In this document: in pieces, positions 8,307 to 16,164 of the stretch | Layout: the number at the start of each line of letters is the position of its first letter | Position numbering within the stretch: position 1 is the stretch's first letter | IMG/VR virus record: IMGVR_UViG_3300050821_021880 | Span: 1 to 22,131 of that record | DNA from: a virus | Strand: one strand, 5' to 3' | DNA: 22,131 nt | Translations under genes and position numbers: made by a program | Notes under the pieces: model-generated | Seen by the model: the letters and a program-made list of their open reading frames with translations, nothing else | The model's database searches: none | What the model was told of the DNA's origin: nothing

Positions 8307-9710
8307 ATGAACGAACAGATCAACAAAGAATTTACTTCTCTTGAAGAAGGTTTTCGAATTCTGATTTACTTGCTGGAAGAAAGATTGCGTCAGGTATTGA
8401 ACAATGAGCAGTATGAATATAAAAGAAAATTAATTTTTGTTCCTGAATATCATAATACAATTTTCTGCAGACTTATTGCAACTTATGAGATGTCTTTTGA
8501 AGAACGTTTAACGCTAATTATTGCCTTAGCCCCAGCACTTCACCCGGAGATTTTGGAAATACTGATCCATACGGAAATTAGAAATAAAGTGAGCCAGGGA
8601 ATCGTAGGTGGTAATTTAAAGGAGCCTTCTCGTACGTTTATCCCTACTATCCGATCAGTCATGTTTATTTTGGGAAATACGAACGCAACGATTCATCAGT
8701 TATTTGCACAAGAACATTATTTTATAAAAGAAAATATTTTGTCGTTGGGAAATGTAGCGGCAGAAGTTCCTTTCGCAGATGCTCCTATTTATCTTTCAGA
8801 CGAATATTATCATTTATTTACTTCCGGAATATTTGAACCCCGGCACGGAGAAAAATTTCCGGCACAAAAGATCAGCACTTCGCAAGACTGGGAAGACCTG
8901 GTGATCCGCAATAACACTTACGAACAGATCGTTGAAATCAAAACCTGGATCCATCATGCGGAAACCATCATGAGCAACGCTGCACTGGCGAAGAAAATAA
9001 AAAAAGGATACCGAGCCTTATTTTATGGTTCTTCGGGGACAGGAAAAACAATGACTGCCAGCCTGCTTGGAAAATCATTTAATATGCCTGTATACCGTGT
9101 AGATCTTTCCATGGTAGTGTCCAAATATATTGGTGAAACGGAAAAAAATCTGGAAAAAATATTTAATATGGCCGAGAGCCGCCATTGGATTTTATTCTTT
9201 GACGAGGCCGAAGCTCTGTTTGGAAAACGCGGTGCTACAAACGACGCGCACGACCGTTATGCCAATCAGGAAATTTCTTACCTCTTACAACGAATAGAAA
9301 ATTTTGACAGCATATTGATTTTAGCGACAAACAAACTTTTTGATCTGGATGAAGCATTTACAAGAAGATTCCAATCTATGATAGAATTTCCGGAACCTAA
9401 TGCAGCAGAACGTTTGCTTTTATGGAACAAAACATTTGAAGGTACCGGATTTGAATACGAAGACATAAATTTTGAAAGTCTGGCAGCCACCAAAGACATT
9501 ACGGGAGGTATGTTGGTAAACGTACTGCGTTACGCTGCAATAAAAGTAATGGAAAGAGGCAATAATGTACTTACACAAGAAGACCTGATCATGGGATTGA
9601 AAAAAGAATACGCTAAAGAAAATCGCATGTGGGTGGATATGCCTGTTCAAAACAGAAGACAAGCAGTAACGCTTAGTGAGTATGCGAAGAATAAGGGACT
9701 AGCAAGTTGA
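8307..9710 (+). CDS. AAA ATPase of the contractile injection system type (Afp15-like)
   Basis: A 467-residue protein. Residues 1-200 form an N-terminal helical region of unknown function. From about 215 on there is an AAA domain with Walker A GSSGTGKT (241-248), Walker B ILFFDEAEALF (D299, E300), sensor 1 ILATNK, and an arginine-finger-like FTRRFQ (R353/R354), followed by the helical lid. The order and the single AAA domain match the ATPase found in extracellular contractile injection clusters such as Afp and PVC, where it is thought to act in particle assembly or cargo loading. P2-like phages and their tailocins lack such a gene, so its presence next to P2-like tail genes is the main argument that this particle injects cargo. 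It is transcribed alone, starting from operator 3 and ending in a hairpin. It is cytoplasmic, with no signal peptide. Confidence 0.85.
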   Translation: MNEQINKEFTSLEEGFRILIYLLEERLRQVLNNEQYEYKRKLIFVPEYHNTIFCRLIATYEMSFEERLTLIIALAPALHPEILEILIHTEIRNKVSQGIVGGNLKEPSRTFIPTIRSVMFILGNTNATIHQLFAQEHYFIKENILSLGNVAAEVPFADAPIYLSDEYYHLFTSGIFEPRHGEKFPAQKISTSQDWEDLVIRNNTYEQIVEIKTWIHHAETIMSNAALAKKIKKGYRALFYGSSGTGKTMTASLLGKSFNMPVYRVDLSMVVSKYIGETEKNLEKIFNMAESRHWILFFDEAEALFGKRGATNDAHDRYANQEISYLLQRIENFDSILILATNKLFDLDEAFTRRFQSMIEFPEPNAAERLLLWNKTFEGTGFEYEDINFESLAATKDITGGMLVNVLRYAAIKVMERGNNVLTQEDLIMGLKKEYAKENRMWVDMPVQNRRQAVTLSEYAKNKGLAS

Positions 9711-9784
9711 GTAAAGAGTGAACAGAGAACAGGAAATAGAAAAAGATAACTATCCGTATTTTGCCTTTCTGTTCACTCTTTACT
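9710..9784. terminator. Bidirectional terminator between convergent genes
   Basis: Perfect 16-bp inverted repeat, AGTAAAGAGTGAACAG (9710-9725) with its complement (9769-9784), enclosing 43 bases. The ATPase stop touches the left arm and the stop of the leftward 102-residue gene overlaps the right arm, so both transcripts would end here. Confidence 0.65.
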
Positions 9785-10091
9785 AATAAATATACCAGGA
9801 TGCTTCTATTACTGTAATTGTAAGTTTGGATTCGATCGTTTTCATTGCTTTTTCTCTTAACTCTTCCTTATCAAAAGAAAGAACTAAGCGAGTACCCTTT
9901 TTACCTAATATATTTCCATTTGTATAGATGGCAATAGCATATTTTTCTTTTGTATCTGTATCCTCCGACTGATCGCCTGATGCAGGAATAATAGCCTTTT
10001 CAATACCCGTTACTTCTCCACTACTGAATAAGGCTTCAAGGATTTGAGTGGGATCAGATTTATTAACAATTTTAAAGAAGTTATCTTGCAT
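9783..10091 (-). CDS. Unrecognised 102-residue protein co-regulated with the tail locus
   Basis: I do not recognise this protein. It begins MQDNFFKIVN and has an alpha/beta feel: strands at KYAIAIYTNG, TRLVLSF and LTITVIEASW, and helices at PTQILEALFS and KEELREKAMKTIE. A polar loop, SGDQSEDTDTKE, sits in the middle. It has no signal peptide, no membrane segment and no cysteine. It is the only leftward gene between the ATPase and the tail operon and has its own operator copy (10110-10164), so it belongs to the regulon. A small assembly factor, adaptor or regulator is possible, but nothing in the sequence decides. The ATG at 10091 lies about 13-18 bases from the predicted transcription start. 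Confidence 0.65.
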   Translation of the reverse strand: MQDNFFKIVNKSDPTQILEALFSSGEVTGIEKAIIPASGDQSEDTDTKEKYAIAIYTNGNILGKKGTRLVLSFDKEELREKAMKTIESKLTITVIEASWYIY

Positions 10092-10109
10092 AAATTAATT
10101 TTTCATTTT

Positions 10110-10164
10110 TAAAATTAACATTCAACGGAATATGAAAATTGAATTTATGCTAAGTTGGCACAAA
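10110..10164 (-). promoter_or_regulatory. Locus operator 4 with promoter of the 102-residue gene
   Basis: Operator TTTATGC-TAAGTTG-GCACAAA (10144-10164), one mismatch from the dyad. On the minus strand TAATTTTA (10117-10110) ends 34 bp after the operator and serves as a TAnnTTTG-like -7 element with the last base changed. Confidence 0.55.
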
Positions 10165-10290
10165 CTTTTTTAATATATACCCTCTTTATATTATTAAAAT
10201 GATTTCTATTATTCTCATGTATAAACGATAGTAAATAATTTTTATTTTTTTTTAAAATAAAAAACTGTTATACAGATTACTATAAAACAG

Positions 10291-10345
10291 TTTGTGCTGG
10301 CTTGTGCTAAACTCAGGTTTTGAATAATAGTTTCTTTTACTTTTG
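10291..10345 (+). promoter_or_regulatory. Locus operator 5 with promoter of the baseplate/fibre operon
   Basis: TTTGTGC (10291-10297) with a second TTGTGC about 10 bp on (10302-10307) and TGCTAAA at the position of the right half-site (10305-10311). It is thus a direct-repeat variant of the operator. A perfect TACTTTTG -7 element (10338-10345) ends 34 bp after the operator, and the ATG follows 20 bases later. No TTTG is seen at the -33 position. Confidence 0.65.
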
Positions 10346-10365
10346 AAATCAAGTAAGAAAAACAA

Positions 10366-10932
10366 ATGCAACTGTATACTGACATCATTAATAAACTTAA
10401 CGGAGCCGGGGGCGATTTAGCCTCTATAACTAAAGATCTGTATAAAGGTCAGATAGATGCTCTTGTTACAAGCGCATCATTACCAGTTATCCTTATTGAT
10501 TTTCCATATTGCTATTACAAAGATACAAATTCTAAAATTCAACATGGATATGCACTTATTAGGATAATGCTTTGTGTTGATTCCACTACATTAACAGGGG
10601 ATAACATTACAAATACATTTACGCTTAAAGATCTTATTTATTCTACACTACAGGGATTAAAATGTGAGCTGCCTACTACTGCTCCTATTACACCAGGATA
10701 TTTCCCGCTTACAAGAGGTACGGAACGAGTAGAAACAAAATATGCAGGAGCGTATGTTTTCGAAACAGACTTCTATACAACTATAGTAGACACAGGTGTA
10801 TATACGAAAAAAGATTTCGTTAATGCAAGTACATTTAGTAGTGATGCTTATCCACTACCTACTCCTCCTAGATTGATAGATGCTGATATAACAATAGATG
10901 TTGTTACTGAAATAACAGACGACGATGAATAA
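10366..10932 (+). CDS. Putative tail terminator / tail completion protein
   Basis: A 188-residue protein, first in the operon. It contains a helical N-terminus, a central stretch typical of small tail-end proteins (LPVILIDFPYCYYKD, then YALIRIMLCVD), and a strand pair AYVFETDFYTTIVDTG. These features, the length and the position next to baseplate genes resemble tail-terminator proteins of contractile phages, which cap the tube and sheath; the Afp16 cap has the same job in injection systems. The C-terminus is acidic and polar (ITDDDE). No catalytic motif is seen. The next gene starts 47 bases later in an AT-rich spacer without a hairpin, so the two are probably co-transcribed. The assignment is by fold impression and context, not by a decisive motif. 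Confidence 0.5.
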   Translation: MQLYTDIINKLNGAGGDLASITKDLYKGQIDALVTSASLPVILIDFPYCYYKDTNSKIQHGYALIRIMLCVDSTTLTGDNITNTFTLKDLIYSTLQGLKCELPTTAPITPGYFPLTRGTERVETKYAGAYVFETDFYTTIVDTGVYTKKDFVNASTFSSDAYPLPTPPRLIDADITIDVVTEITDDDE

Positions 10933-10979
10933 ATAAAGTTCAACTATTTTATTATTTATTTAAAATAAAATCAATAAAC

Positions 10980-11864
10980 ATGGCAAGAAGTATCGCAATA
11001 ATAAAACAACAAATAATTGACGCCAAAAATGGAGAAGAGTTACTCGCTGGCTTAAATAGTCCAAGTCAGTCTTCACTATGGAACCTTTGGGCATATATCA
11101 CGGCGGTAGCAATAAATCTTCACGAGCAACTCTGGGATATATTTCAAACAGAAATAGAAACTATAGCCTCTAGCGCTGCACCAGGAACACCACAATGGCT
11201 AAGAGATAAAACATTGAAATTTCAATACAGCGCAACCAATCCTCAAATACTTCAACTGATTGATTTTATACCACAATATACAGTGGTAGATCCTACCTTA
11301 AGATTGGTCACACAGTGTTCTGTAAAATTAGAGGGCAATCGTATTGTATTATTAAAAGTAGCAAAAGGTACTGATACCTTGACTCCACTGGGTATTGAGA
11401 CAATTCCTCCCAATACACTTGATAACAATCCGGAAATAAATGCGCTTAAAACATATATAGAAAATATAAAATTTGCAGGCACCTCAATACAAGTAATATC
11501 ACTACAGGCAGACAGGCTGCAGGTATACGCCGATGTATATTACGACGGACAGTATGTATTAGGTACTGTAAAAGATAATGTAAAAACAGCTATTGCAACC
11601 TATCTGAAAAATCTTCCTTTTGATGGACTGGTATCAAATACTAAACTCATTGATGCTATTCAGGCAGTACAAGGTGTATTAGATGTACAACTACAAAAAC
11701 TGGGTGCCAGAGCATTCGAACAATCTCCTTTGACGACGACAAACTTGGTAGATAGCTATACTGTTTTATGCCGCAATTATGCTACGATAGCTGGTTATAT
11801 TATACCTGAAGATGCAACAGGTTTTACGTTGGACGATACTTTAAATGTTACGGTAGCATCATGA
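10980..11864 (+). CDS. Baseplate J-like protein (P2 gpJ / T4 gp6 family)
   Basis: A 294-residue protein. Residues 1-85 form the helical head seen in Bacteroidota versions of this family (SLWNLWAYITAVAINLHEQLW, followed by PGTPQWLRDKTLKFQYS). Then comes the alpha/beta core: LRLVTQCSVKLEGNRIVLLKVAKG, and later LQVYADVYYDGQYVLGTVKDNVKTAIATYL (about 180-210), where the family places its conserved baseplate fold. It ends with strands near VQGVLDVQLQKLGAR. Baseplate J proteins form the wedges that link the central hub to the sheath and drive contraction. It overlaps the next gene by four bases (ATGA), a sign of translational coupling. Assignment rests on family resemblance plus the order J, I, fibre, which is that of P2-like tails. 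Confidence 0.75.
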   Translation: MARSIAIIKQQIIDAKNGEELLAGLNSPSQSSLWNLWAYITAVAINLHEQLWDIFQTEIETIASSAAPGTPQWLRDKTLKFQYSATNPQILQLIDFIPQYTVVDPTLRLVTQCSVKLEGNRIVLLKVAKGTDTLTPLGIETIPPNTLDNNPEINALKTYIENIKFAGTSIQVISLQADRLQVYADVYYDGQYVLGTVKDNVKTAIATYLKNLPFDGLVSNTKLIDAIQAVQGVLDVQLQKLGARAFEQSPLTTTNLVDSYTVLCRNYATIAGYIIPEDATGFTLDDTLNVTVAS

Positions 11865-12631
11865 GCAATCCTATATACAACATAGATTTCGGCCTTGCTT
11901 CTGAAAGACTGAGTCCTCCTTATAAAAGATCACCTAGGTTATTACGGTGGTTGGTTGTATTGCTATTCCCAATACAATGGCTAAGAAACCTGGTATTAGG
12001 ATATTATGCAGATGGAGTAATTGGAAATAGTATTCCTTTTTTCCGCACCACAGATACTTATGAATATGGAAATATGGTAATAGGCCCGGACGATAAGGTG
12101 TATCTGAATATATATACAGGAACAACACCAGTTGGAATTATTTATGACAATACAGATTATTGGATAACTGTTTTGAATACTTATATTGGAATAAGAGAAC
12201 GTTTGGTATATACAAGTCAAACCATTGTACTCACAGGTATTTTAAATAAAAAATTCAGAGTACCTCCTTCAAGCTATGCGACGCCCGAACCTATTGGTTA
12301 TCCAACACCTCCATCACCTTTTCCTTTAATTTATATTCACAATACAGACAATGATATTGAGCAAATTTATTTTTACAAAATAAATGAAGGCTACCTTGGT
12401 GTTTTTTTTCAAAATATAACAGAGCCCATGGCTGAGCCTGTATATCTGTATTATGAGACTGAATATGTACTGGATTTTGATTATATAGTGATGGTACCAA
12501 GCATTCTTGCTAATTATTATCCTCCTCCTCCCATCGATCGCACCACTGCCAATTTATTGAAATTGGTAGAAGCAGAAACAACAAAATATAATTTAATTGA
12601 TAAAAATTTTAAAGTAGAATATTATTCATAA
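11861..12631 (+). CDS. gpI-like baseplate wedge protein
   Basis: A 256-residue protein, translationally coupled to the J-like gene by a four-base overlap. It opens with a conserved-looking arginine- and tryptophan-rich stretch (PPYKRSPRLLRWLVVLLFPIQWLRN, residues about 19-43), followed by strand-rich sequence with several aromatic clusters (TDTYEYGNMVIG, DNTDYWITVLN, EYVLDFDYIVMVP) and a proline-rich stretch (YYPPPP). The hydrophobic stretch is probably a buried packing helix rather than a membrane anchor. The place directly between gpJ-like and fibre genes is that of P2 gpI, which joins the wedge to the fibre network. I see no enzymatic motif. This is a context-based call. Confidence 0.55.
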   Translation: MSNPIYNIDFGLASERLSPPYKRSPRLLRWLVVLLFPIQWLRNLVLGYYADGVIGNSIPFFRTTDTYEYGNMVIGPDDKVYLNIYTGTTPVGIIYDNTDYWITVLNTYIGIRERLVYTSQTIVLTGILNKKFRVPPSSYATPEPIGYPTPPSPFPLIYIHNTDNDIEQIYFYKINEGYLGVFFQNITEPMAEPVYLYYETEYVLDFDYIVMVPSILANYYPPPPIDRTTANLLKLVEAETTKYNLIDKNFKVEYYS

Positions 12632-12647
12632 TTGAACCATTGTATTT

Positions 12648-13658
12648 ATGAAAAAGTTTAAAGATCCATTACCACAGGGAGGTGTTCCGTTTTTTGGAGA
12701 TGATTTTCTTATGCTTCAGGCAGAATTGCTGAAAGCATCTATGTATATGTACGCTTCCTTAAACACGGAAATAATTGTGTCCGGCTGTGTACCAACTTTA
12801 ACGGGTATATATCCATCTGTAGGAATAAGCGCTATAAGTTCAGGCTACGCTATTATAAGAGACAGCGCCAATGCAAATCAACCTGAAATATATTTTGTAC
12901 CTGCTACTACATTTACTTCTCCGGTACCAGGTGCATGGATTATACCCGCAGAAGATGTAGTAGACAATAGAACATTAAAAACAGGTTCTACAGTTCCAAT
13001 AGTAATTACCAAAACGGCACAAATTGTAACTACTGCCCCAGATCCCTCTGCTCCGCAGATTGCTTTTCAACCATTGCCTTCGGTAACGATGAAAAATCTT
13101 TTGTTTAAAAATGCTAAACGTATTGGAGAGGTCATACCTATTGGCCTTATTCCTCCTTTTAGATCAAATCCTTTATACGGTCCAAACAGTATTCCTTTTT
13201 TTCAGCAATTCACCGTTGGCTCACTCCAGGAAGGGTTAGGTAAATATGATTATGATGGATTTGCTATTTGTAATGGATTAAATAACACTCCTGATTTAAG
13301 AAGAAGATCTCTGGTAGGATACGATGCTTATCATTCGCAATACAGTACAATCGGTACTATTGGTGGTGCAGAAGAAGTATATTTATCTAAGGAATATTTA
13401 CCTCCACATACACATAGTGGAGGAACAAATTTTGATGGAGCACACTCTCATCAGTTTAAAGTAGGGTTTAGCTCGCCGCTCCTATCTGGTAGCTCTAGTT
13501 ATGAAGATACTAGCGCAATTAGTGAATACCTTTCAACTGAAATCGATGGAAATCACTCGCATAGTTTTACTACAAACACAGGAGATGGCCTCTTAAACAG
13601 ATCACACGATAACCGCTCTCCTTTCTATGCAGCTTTATACATTCAAAGAATAACTTAA
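12648..13658 (+). CDS. Tail fibre/collar-domain protein with histidine metal-binding motifs
   Basis: A 336-residue protein. The first 180 residues are strand-rich and fibre-like. From about 200 on it has the phage tail-collar signature, with FAICNGLNNTPDLRRRSLVGYD (a W/C-N-G-x-x-x-x-P-D-L-R style motif). The tip carries three His-x-His pairs (HTH 254-256, HSH 266-268, HSH 303-305) and ends SPFYAALYIQRI. In T4 gp12 and gp10-type receptor proteins such His-x-His pairs bind a metal along a trimeric fibre. The protein is thus the likely receptor-binding tip of the particle. Two glycosyltransferase genes follow immediately (six bases to the first), so the fibre may be a glycosylation substrate, as inferred from the operon. 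Confidence 0.75.
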   Translation: MKKFKDPLPQGGVPFFGDDFLMLQAELLKASMYMYASLNTEIIVSGCVPTLTGIYPSVGISAISSGYAIIRDSANANQPEIYFVPATTFTSPVPGAWIIPAEDVVDNRTLKTGSTVPIVITKTAQIVTTAPDPSAPQIAFQPLPSVTMKNLLFKNAKRIGEVIPIGLIPPFRSNPLYGPNSIPFFQQFTVGSLQEGLGKYDYDGFAICNGLNNTPDLRRRSLVGYDAYHSQYSTIGTIGGAEEVYLSKEYLPPHTHSGGTNFDGAHSHQFKVGFSSPLLSGSSSYEDTSAISEYLSTEIDGNHSHSFTTNTGDGLLNRSHDNRSPFYAALYIQRIT

Positions 13659-13664
13659 TTTTCA

Positions 13665-14318
13665 ATGTCTACGATCAACACGTATTTTGACAATGTCTAT
13701 CTCATCAATCTTGATCGCAGGCGAGACAGGCTGGAATTGGCTACAAAAGAGTGCAACAGACAAGGAATAAAATTTGAAAGGTTCAACGCTGTAGACGGTT
13801 TATTTTTCGATGACTACGTAAAATACGACGATAAAACAGCGGATGAAAAAAGATGGACAAATGGAGCAGCTGCTCTTGTAGAAACAACCCGGCTTATTTT
13901 ACTAGATGCTATAGAAAAGAAATACGATAATATTTTGATCCTTGAAGACGACTTAGAATTTAATCCAAATATAAATAAAGTCTTTGAAGAAAATTATCAG
14001 GATATTCCTTCCGATTGGGAAACATTTTACTTCGGTCTTATTCACATGAAACCTTATAAAATGGTTAGCAAAAAAATTGCAAGAGTTAGTCAATCCTTCT
14101 GCTGTCATTGTTATGCAATCAATGGTACATTCTTCGAATATATGTTAGAATTGATCAGTAAGATTGAAAAACCTATTGATCATTATACTTTTTACGACAT
14201 TCAACCTAGAGAAAAATCTTATTGTTTTGTACCAAACCTGGCTTATCAGAAAGCTGACTATTCTGACATTGGTATGGAGTCCGTACATCATCCTGCTTTA
14301 CGTAATAATTATTTCTAG
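13665..14318 (+). CDS. GT25-family glycosyltransferase
   Basis: A 217-residue protein. It starts with the GT25 signature VYLINLDRRRDRL (about residues 11-23), followed by FERFNAVDG, and has ILILEDDLEFNP (about 88-99), which supplies the acidic metal-binding motif of the family. There is no membrane segment or signal peptide, so it acts in the cytoplasm. GT25 enzymes transfer galactose or related sugars to lipopolysaccharide or to proteins. The gene follows the fibre gene by six bases and precedes a GT2-type gene by four, so all three form one unit inside a tail operon. That argues for modification of the fibre or another particle protein rather than cell-surface polysaccharide. It could instead be cargo of a surface-modifying module carried along with the locus. 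The substrate is unknown. Confidence 0.8.
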   Translation: MSTINTYFDNVYLINLDRRRDRLELATKECNRQGIKFERFNAVDGLFFDDYVKYDDKTADEKRWTNGAAALVETTRLILLDAIEKKYDNILILEDDLEFNPNINKVFEENYQDIPSDWETFYFGLIHMKPYKMVSKKIARVSQSFCCHCYAINGTFFEYMLELISKIEKPIDHYTFYDIQPREKSYCFVPNLAYQKADYSDIGMESVHHPALRNNYF

Positions 14319-14322
14319 AAAA

Positions 14323-15480
14323 ATGAATTTGAAAGATAAAAAAAAAGGCAGTGTAGATTGTATTTGCATTACATATAACAGAACAGAATTTCTACCAGGG
14401 TCAATTCGTTGTTTCCAAAATCAAACTTATCCTCATAAACATCTGTATATATTTTTCACAAGCACGGACAACAGTACTAAAAAATTTGTGCAAAAAAACA
14501 AACAGTACAATAGTGTTTCGTTAGACTATAAATTAAAACGATCCAATGAATTTATATTTGAATCAATCGTTGATTCAAATAAGTCTTATGACCAATTTGT
14601 CGATAATGAATTATTTTATATACGTACTTGCGAGGGCGAATACCTGAAAGCACTTGGGAATACTTCCATCGGATTGGATCTCTTTAATGCAGAAGATGCG
14701 GCTTTGCAATTCGAATTAATAAAAAATGATAACGATACAATATCTATACATACAAATAGCGACCAATGGTTAAAATCAGAACGAGATGGTACTCTTGCGC
14801 AAGCTCCTTTGTGTAAAGAGTGGGAAACATTTAAGATTGTTTCTGAAAAAGAAAATAACAAAATATCAATTTCATCATGGCATCAATTTTCCGGAGAAAA
14901 AAATTTACCGGTAAAAGTAGATGATAGTTTCTTTTGGAATGCTACACTGCTACGCGATGCACATTCTGAAATTACTTTTGTAGAAATAAAAGAGCATACT
15001 ACACTTTCATTAGGCGAAAAAAGAAACCTGGCTTCTAATTATGTCAAAGGTGATTATATAGGTGTATGGGATGACGACGATTGGCATAATCCAAGCAGGA
15101 TATCCAACCAAATAGAATATATAGTGAAATCTGGAAAAGCTGCTTGTGCATTGGGAAGCATTTACTTGTACAATACATTAAGCAATGAAGCCTATATTAC
15201 AAGAAGAAGACCGGAAGGTTGGGAAGGAACGTTACTTTGCGAAAAAAAATGTATAGGTAGGTACGAACATCTCACCGGAAAAGAAGATACTATTGTTGTC
15301 AATAAATTACTTCATGAAAATAGTATATATATACTTGACATGCCCTATCTATATATATACCAAATCCATAAAAATAATACTTCAGACACTTCTCACTTTA
15401 ATGTTATTATGAAGGACTCTTATAGAGTCGCACCTAATGAAGATCAATTCATTAAAGAATGTTTTACGATCATGTTTTAG
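14323..15480 (+). CDS. GT2 glycosyltransferase with an inserted beta-trefoil-like domain
   Basis: I place the start at the ATG at 14323, four bases after the GT25 stop. An upstream in-frame ATG at 14164 would overlap GT25 by 155 bases and give a hydrophobic, out-of-frame-like N-terminus. The 385-residue protein begins with the nucleotide-binding strand of a GT2 enzyme (VDCICITYNRTEFLPGSI, residues 11-28). Its catalytic part resumes only at 229 with LGEKRNLASNY, then GVWDDDDWHNPSR (DxD-type aspartates 250-253) and RRRPEGWEG (294-302). Between them, residues 96-222 hold three repeats of about 40 residues each (FYIRTCEGEYLKA...; ISIHTNSDQWLKS...; ISISSWHQFSG...) that resemble a fascin- or ricin-like beta-trefoil. 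No membrane segment is seen. The role is probably the same modification pathway as the preceding GT25. The gene overlaps the convergent RHH gene by 11 bases. Confidence 0.75.
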   Translation: MNLKDKKKGSVDCICITYNRTEFLPGSIRCFQNQTYPHKHLYIFFTSTDNSTKKFVQKNKQYNSVSLDYKLKRSNEFIFESIVDSNKSYDQFVDNELFYIRTCEGEYLKALGNTSIGLDLFNAEDAALQFELIKNDNDTISIHTNSDQWLKSERDGTLAQAPLCKEWETFKIVSEKENNKISISSWHQFSGEKNLPVKVDDSFFWNATLLRDAHSEITFVEIKEHTTLSLGEKRNLASNYVKGDYIGVWDDDDWHNPSRISNQIEYIVKSGKAACALGSIYLYNTLSNEAYITRRRPEGWEGTLLCEKKCIGRYEHLTGKEDTIVVNKLLHENSIYILDMPYLYIYQIHKNNTSDTSHFNVIMKDSYRVAPNEDQFIKECFTIMF

Positions 15481-15673
15481 AATTATTAGATTTAAAATAG
15501 GTCCTTGAGTTTTTAAGTTTTGATTCTTGCAGATCATCTAAAAATTTCTTAACGATTTCCCGTACAATTGTAGCTTCTTTTTCCTCCCTATCCATACAAA
15601 TACTTTGTAACATATTTTTGTACTTTTCTGATAAGTAGGTTACTACTCTATTTTTTTGATGTTCCATAGTCAT
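15470..15673 (-). CDS. Ribbon-helix-helix regulator with its own operator copy
   Basis: A 67-residue RHH protein, paralogue of the one at 1996-2178. The strand NRVVTYLSEKYKN and the helix segments LQSICMDREEKEA and TIVREIVKKFLDDLQ line up with only scattered differences. The C-terminal extension (KNSRTYFKSNNSKT) is unique. An alternative start two codons in (MEHQKN) is equally plausible. It has an operator-bearing promoter at 15756-15810 with the same architecture as the structural operons, so it is part of the regulon and may feed back on it. RHH dimers bind tandem or inverted half-sites about one helical turn apart, which suits the GTGC/GCAC repeats seen here. I propose it as the locus regulator; binding is not shown by the sequence itself. 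Its end overlaps the convergent glycosyltransferase gene by 11 bases. Confidence 0.8.
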   Translation of the reverse strand: MTMEHQKNRVVTYLSEKYKNMLQSICMDREEKEATIVREIVKKFLDDLQESKLKNSRTYFKSNNSKT

Positions 15674-15755
15674 ATATACAATATAAGGTTACAAGTAAAT
15701 TTTCCTAGGTTTTAGCAAAATAGGAAAGTATAAAAGTTGAATTATTATTACTTTG

Positions 15756-15810
15756 AAAAGGTAACAAAATCAATAATTCAATGTTTTAATTTGGCACAAA
15801 CTGGCACAAA
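15756..15810 (-). promoter_or_regulatory. Locus operator 6 with promoter of the RHH gene
   Basis: Direct-repeat variant: on the plus strand TTGGCACAAACTGGCACAAA (15791-15810), two TGGCACAA units 10 bp apart. On the minus strand this reads TTTGTGC-N7-TGCCAAA (end at 15790), and TACCTTTT (15763-15756) ends exactly 34 bp later as a TAnnTTTG-like -7 element. The RHH start is 82 bases downstream. Confidence 0.6.
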
Positions 15811-16164
15811 TTTTTTTTGTATCCATTAGTAAATTATTGATTATTAAGTTTGTAATAAGTGCTATTTTTTCAAAAAAAAACAGACTATAAATACATCGTA
15901 TTTTCATAAAAGTAACTACACGCTCTATGAGATATAAGAATACTATTTCGAGCACAAAAAAATACAATCGGTAGATTAATTAGAGCTCCAAACCTTTACA
16001 TGATTTAGAGAGTAAAATATTTGTTCGCGTTACATTGGAAACCAAGACTCTCTAATCGTAAAAAAATAATGATCTTCTCTGGTAACTAATTAAAGTCTTC
16101 TCAAATTCGAAATATGTCTTTTCATTTTTTCAGTTTCTTTTGCCAGGTGCTTGTTGGCTGCTTC
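15811..16164. other. Intergenic stretch with one imperfect hairpin
   Basis: No gene is seen. GATTTAGAGAGT (16002-16013) pairs, with one bulge, with ACTCTCTAATC (16047-16057). It lies about 110 bases beyond the restored end of the leftward pseudogene and may be its terminator, though the T-run expected on that strand lies on the wrong side of the stem. Confidence 0.35.

Noticed and set aside
14164-14322. Upstream in-frame start for the GT2 gene at 14164
   Set aside because: It would overlap the GT25 gene by about 155 bases and add a hydrophobic stretch with no GT2 similarity. The ATG at 14323 sits four bases after the GT25 stop.
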